This document shows positions 61,024 through 64,000 of a DNA stretch of 64,000 nucleotides, piece by piece. Under the pieces are notes generated by a model, which did no database searches, was not told the origin of the DNA, and saw only the letters and a list, made by a program, of their open reading frames with translations. The DNA comes from CBFIGX01 sp965662265 (lineage in GTDB: Bacteria; Bacteroidota; Bacteroidia; Flavobacteriales; UBA7430). The position numbers and the translations under genes were made by a program. Every line of letters begins with the position of its first letter. Positions within the stretch are counted from its first letter, which is position 1. The DNA lies in contig CBFIGX010000002.1 of NCBI GenBank assembly GCA_965662265.1, forward strand, positions 62,001 to 126,000. Direction: 5' to 3'.

Positions 61024-62449
61024 GGATTAAGCTTTTATTTAGTAGGGTAGATACTTCTACTAGATTATTTATTTTATTAACAATTGGTTTCCTATTGTCT
61101 GAAGAAGCAATCAAGCCCGAAACAGCTATTCCAGCTAATTGATGCTCCATAAGTAACTGAATATCTTCTATTTGTATTCCTCCTATAGCTATTATTGGTG
61201 TATGTATACCTTCTGTAGTACACTTATTTATGATTTTTCTGTATCCTTGAAGACCTAATATTGGACTTAATTTTTTTTTTGTATTTGTAAATTTATAAGG
61301 TCCCAACCCTACATAGTCTACTCCAAAAGATGACAATTTTTTTACATCATCGAAAGTATTAGCTGTTGCGCCAATAATTTTAGTATCTCCCAATATTTTA
61401 CGAGCTTCTAATGGGTGACAGTCGTTTTTTCCTAAGTGAACGCCATCCGCATCTAATGCTAAAGCAACATCCACTTTATCATTAATGATAAATTTCGCTT
61501 TATGTTTAGAGCAGAGTTCCTTACATTTTTCTCCAACTGCTATCATTTGATTGAAAGTAGCTCTTTTCATCCTTAGTTGAACCCATTTCACACCTGCTTC
61601 TAAGGCTTTTTCACAAACATCAACATGAGTGCAATTATTATATTCTTGGGTGACAAAATGTAATTTTTCAATGTTTTTATCTATTGTATTGAGATTTTTG
61701 TGAATCCCTAAAAGGCTTTCATCCGATTGTAAATATTGGTTGGTGTAGTATTTTGCATTTTTAATTGCGATATTTAATTTTTGACCATTACACAAATTGG
61801 ATGTTATGGCTGAGGATAATACACAGCCAGAGCCATGTTTGGAAAATTCGTGTCGCTTTTTACTGAATGTAAATTCTTCACCCTTTGTATATAAAATGTC
61901 TATCGAAAGAAATCCTTTGTCGTGCCCACCTTTTACTAACACATTGGTATATTTTTTAAGTAAACATATTAAATTGAGAATATGAAACTCACTTTTATTA
62001 GGTGTTATAATTAGACAATCTTTTAGTACTTCAATCAAATCTTTTTTATTCAATTCTGAATGAAAATTGAAGCCAGAACTAGAACTGATTATTGGATCCC
62101 ATATGATTTGAGTGTTTTGTTTTTTTAGTTGCACAATTATAGCCTTGAATACCTCTAAATTTTCTACCAAGCCTACTTTAGCAAAGCTGAAATTAAATCT
62201 TTTTTGAAGTACTGATATCTGTTTAATAATGGCATCTTTCTCTATCCAATCTAAGCCAATTAATTCGTTATCATTTTGATAGGTGATAGCAGTAGTTACT
62301 CCAAAACCACGAAGGTTGTGTTGTTCAAAAGTTTTAATATCCGACAACACACCTGCTCCACCACTTGGGTCAAATCCTGCTACTGAAAGAGCAGATATTC
62401 GTTTCGTACATGACGTGTTTGGATTCGTAATCATATTATATATATTCAA
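61016..62449 (-). CDS. thiDE: Fused ThiD-ThiE: HMP(-P) kinase and thiamine phosphate synthase
   Basis: A 477-residue bifunctional protein. Residues about 15-255 are the ribokinase-like ThiD part (SVAGFDPSGGAGVLSDIKTF, KGGHDKG, HGSGCVLSSAIT). Residues about 265-477 are the ThiE part (VQLRMKRAT, INDKVDVALALDADGVHLG, YVGLGPYKFTNTKKK, IAIGGI). It phosphorylates the pyrimidine and joins it to the thiazole phosphate. Fusions of this kind occur in other bacteria. ThiE motifs are complete, unlike those of the TenI-like gene at 56603. It is 33 bases downstream of thiC. Confidence 0.95.
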   Translation of the reverse strand: MNIYNMITNPNTSCTKRISALSVAGFDPSGGAGVLSDIKTFEQHNLRGFGVTTAITYQNDNELIGLDWIEKDAIIKQISVLQKRFNFSFAKVGLVENLEVFKAIIVQLKKQNTQIIWDPIISSSSGFNFHSELNKKDLIEVLKDCLIITPNKSEFHILNLICLLKKYTNVLVKGGHDKGFLSIDILYTKGEEFTFSKKRHEFSKHGSGCVLSSAITSNLCNGQKLNIAIKNAKYYTNQYLQSDESLLGIHKNLNTIDKNIEKLHFVTQEYNNCTHVDVCEKALEAGVKWVQLRMKRATFNQMIAVGEKCKELCSKHKAKFIINDKVDVALALDADGVHLGKNDCHPLEARKILGDTKIIGATANTFDDVKKLSSFGVDYVGLGPYKFTNTKKKLSPILGLQGYRKIINKCTTEGIHTPIIAIGGIQIEDIQLLMEHQLAGIAVSGLIASSDNRKPIVNKINNLVEVSTLLNKSLIHA

Positions 62450-62481
62450 TTGATAATCCTTTGATCATCTCCTGCAAATTA

Positions 62482-64000
62482 CTAAGAGAGTTTCTCTGGT
62501 TCTAAATATACTTCAGCACCATTTTCTATAAACTCTTTAGATTTTTGCTGCATTCCTTCTTTTTGCTCCTGTTCTTTCGCAAAGTCCCTTACTTCTTGAG
62601 ATATTTTCATTGAACAGAATTTTGGGCCACACATAGAGCAAAAATGTGCAACTTTAGCATTTTCGGAAGGGAGTGTTTCATCATGATATTCTCTAGCTCT
62701 TTCAGGATCTAGTGATAGATTAAATTGATCATTCCATCGAAACTCAAACCTTGCCTGACTTAAAGCATTATCTCTATGTTGCGCCCCAGGATGTCCTTTT
62801 GCTAAATCTGCCGCATGAGCAGCCAGCTTATAAGTTACAACGCCAACTCTTACATCTTCTTTGTTTGGAAGTCCAAGGTGTTCTTTAGGAGTCACATAGC
62901 ATAACATAGCGCATCCAAACCAGCCAATCATTGCAGCACCGATACCTGATGTAATGTGGTCGTAACCCGGAGCAATATCTGTAGTTAATGGACCAAGCGT
63001 ATAAAATGGTGCTTCATGACACTCTTTTAGCTGCTTATCCATATTCTCTTTAATCATATGCATTGGCACATGTCCTGGTCCTTCAATCATAACTTGAATG
63101 TCGTGTTCCCAGGCAATTTTAGTAAGCTCACCTAGTGTTTCAAGTTCTCCAAATTGCGCTTCATCGTTAGCGTCTGCTATAGAGCCTGGTCTCAGGCCAT
63201 CTCCTAGAGAGAAGGCTACATCGTAAGCTTTCATGATATCACAAATTTCTTCGAAGTGTGTATATAGGAAATTCTCTTTGTGATGGGCTAAGCACCATTT
63301 CGCCATAATCGAGCCACCACGAGATACAATTCCTGTCACCCTTTTGGCTGTCATAGGTACATATCTTAATAACACACCAGCATGTATTGTAAAATAATCT
63401 ACGCCTTGTTCTGCTTGTTCAATGAGTGTGTCTCTAAAAATTTCCCAGGTTAAATCTTCAGCCTTTCCATTCACCTTTTCTAGCGCTTGATATATTGGTA
63501 CTGTACCAATAGGTACTGGTGAGTTTCTAATAATCCATTCTCTTGTTTCGTGTATATTATTTCCTGTAGATAGATCCATAATTGTATCTGCACCCCACCT
63601 GCAAGACCATACTGCTTTTTCAACCTCTTCTTCAATGCTAGAAGTGACAGCAGAATTACCAATATTTGCATTAATTTTCACAAGGAAGTTTCTACCTATA
63701 ATCATAGGTTCGCTTTCTGGGTGATTGATGTTATTTGGTATAATTGCCCTTCCTTCAGCTATTTCTTTCCGAACAAACTCAGCAGTTATAGATCCTTTAG
63801 GTGTGTTTGCACCAAAACTGTCTCCTTTGTGTTGTTTACACTTTGCTTGCCACTCTTCAAATTTCTGATTTTCTCTTATGGCAACATATTCCATTTCAGG
63901 GGTAATTATGCCTTTCTTCGCATAGTACATTTGAGACACATTGGCTCCTTTTTTTGCCCTCAGAGGTTTTTTCACATGTTCAAACCTAAGATGATCCAGA
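62482..64000 (-). CDS. thiC: Phosphomethylpyrimidine synthase, 5' end outside window
   Basis: A radical-SAM enzyme that rearranges aminoimidazole ribotide into the thiamine pyrimidine. The frame is open to the window edge, and the residues before the internal GTG at 63975 (DHLRFEHVKKPLRAKKG) fit ThiC, so the real start lies outside. Visible are the typical GIITPEMEYVAIREN region, the HPE-SEPMIIGRNF segment, DLSTGNNIHETREWI, and the C-terminal CxxCxxxxC iron-sulfur motif in CSMCGPKFCSM. Its regulation, for example by a TPP riboswitch, would be upstream and cannot be seen. Confidence 0.96.
   Translation of the reverse strand, partial: LDHLRFEHVKKPLRAKKGANVSQMYYAKKGIITPEMEYVAIRENQKFEEWQAKCKQHKGDSFGANTPKGSITAEFVRKEIAEGRAIIPNNINHPESEPMIIGRNFLVKINANIGNSAVTSSIEEEVEKAVWSCRWGADTIMDLSTGNNIHETREWIIRNSPVPIGTVPIYQALEKVNGKAEDLTWEIFRDTLIEQAEQGVDYFTIHAGVLLRYVPMTAKRVTGIVSRGGSIMAKWCLAHHKENFLYTHFEEICDIMKAYDVAFSLGDGLRPGSIADANDEAQFGELETLGELTKIAWEHDIQVMIEGPGHVPMHMIKENMDKQLKECHEAPFYTLGPLTTDIAPGYDHITSGIGAAMIGWFGCAMLCYVTPKEHLGLPNKEDVRVGVVTYKLAAHAADLAKGHPGAQHRDNALSQARFEFRWNDQFNLSLDPERAREYHDETLPSENAKVAHFCSMCGPKFCSMKISQEVRDFAKEQEQKEGMQQKSKEFIENGAEVYLEPEKLS

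Noticed and set aside
1..64000. CRISPR array, insertion sequence, or restriction or defence system
   Set aside because: No regularly spaced repeats, transposase, integrase, nuclease-methylase pair or known defence genes were seen.

Overview
This window is one scaffold piece from an AT-rich member of the Bacteroidota, most likely a marine Flavobacteriia-type bacterium. Several signs point there: promoters of the TTG-(N18-19)-TAnnTTTG type, almost no Shine-Dalgarno sequences, C-terminal sorting domains of the type IX secretion system (T9SS), a DnaE with an N-terminal exonuclease domain, a DUF5606 protein, a GWxTD-domain protein, and many lipoproteins and outer-membrane beta-barrels. It is a draft assembly with three runs of N (50129-50227, 51169-51274, 59866-59875). 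The last is flanked by a 77-base repeat that looks like an unmerged contig overlap.

Layout. 1-12.7 kb holds housekeeping and envelope genes: a partial CCA-adding enzyme, a TsaC-type protein, two glycosyltransferases, dapD, an RluA-type pseudouridine synthase, ruvX, peptide deformylase, a TPR lipoprotein, a T9SS-exported subtilase, an M3 peptidase, mazG and an ABC permease. 12.7-27.1 kb holds an RhlE-type helicase, guaA, two small membrane proteins, an AlkD-like protein, a PhnA/YjdM protein, dnaE, trxA, a DUF58 protein, and a GT2/LpxL/GWxTD group. A tRNA-Ser(UGA) at 27.2 kb is followed by about 2.3 kb of poorly conserved, partly broken small genes, including an OmpH/Skp-like gene.

29.6-56.3 kb is a coherent glucan-use region. 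A NUDIX/winged-helix regulator comes first, then a complete oxidative and Entner-Doudoroff operon (zwf-pgl-edd-eda). Divergent from that operon are a sugar-porter MFS gene, a GH94-like phosphorylase, a T9SS-exported binding protein, a clan GH-A hydrolase, two outer-membrane beta-barrels, two surface lipoproteins and a GH16 laminarinase-type lipoprotein. A cupredoxin-repeat protein and gapA follow, and then a GH3/GH26 pair on the other strand. Inferred flow: GH16/GH26/GH-A enzymes cut glucan outside the cell, binding proteins hold it, the barrels let oligosaccharides through, and GH3 trims them in the periplasm. MFS import, phosphorolysis, the Entner-Doudoroff steps and GAPDH would follow inside the cell. 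No SusC/SusD pair is present, which makes the two barrels the most interesting unknowns.

56.6-64 kb is a thiamine region: a TenI/ThiE-like gene, a TerB-like gene, a ThiF/MoeB-rhodanese gene, then thiH, thiG, a thiD-thiE fusion and thiC (cut by the window end). Between thiF and thiH, on the opposite strand, lies a promoter-hairpin-terminator unit that looks like an unannotated small RNA of about 140 nt.
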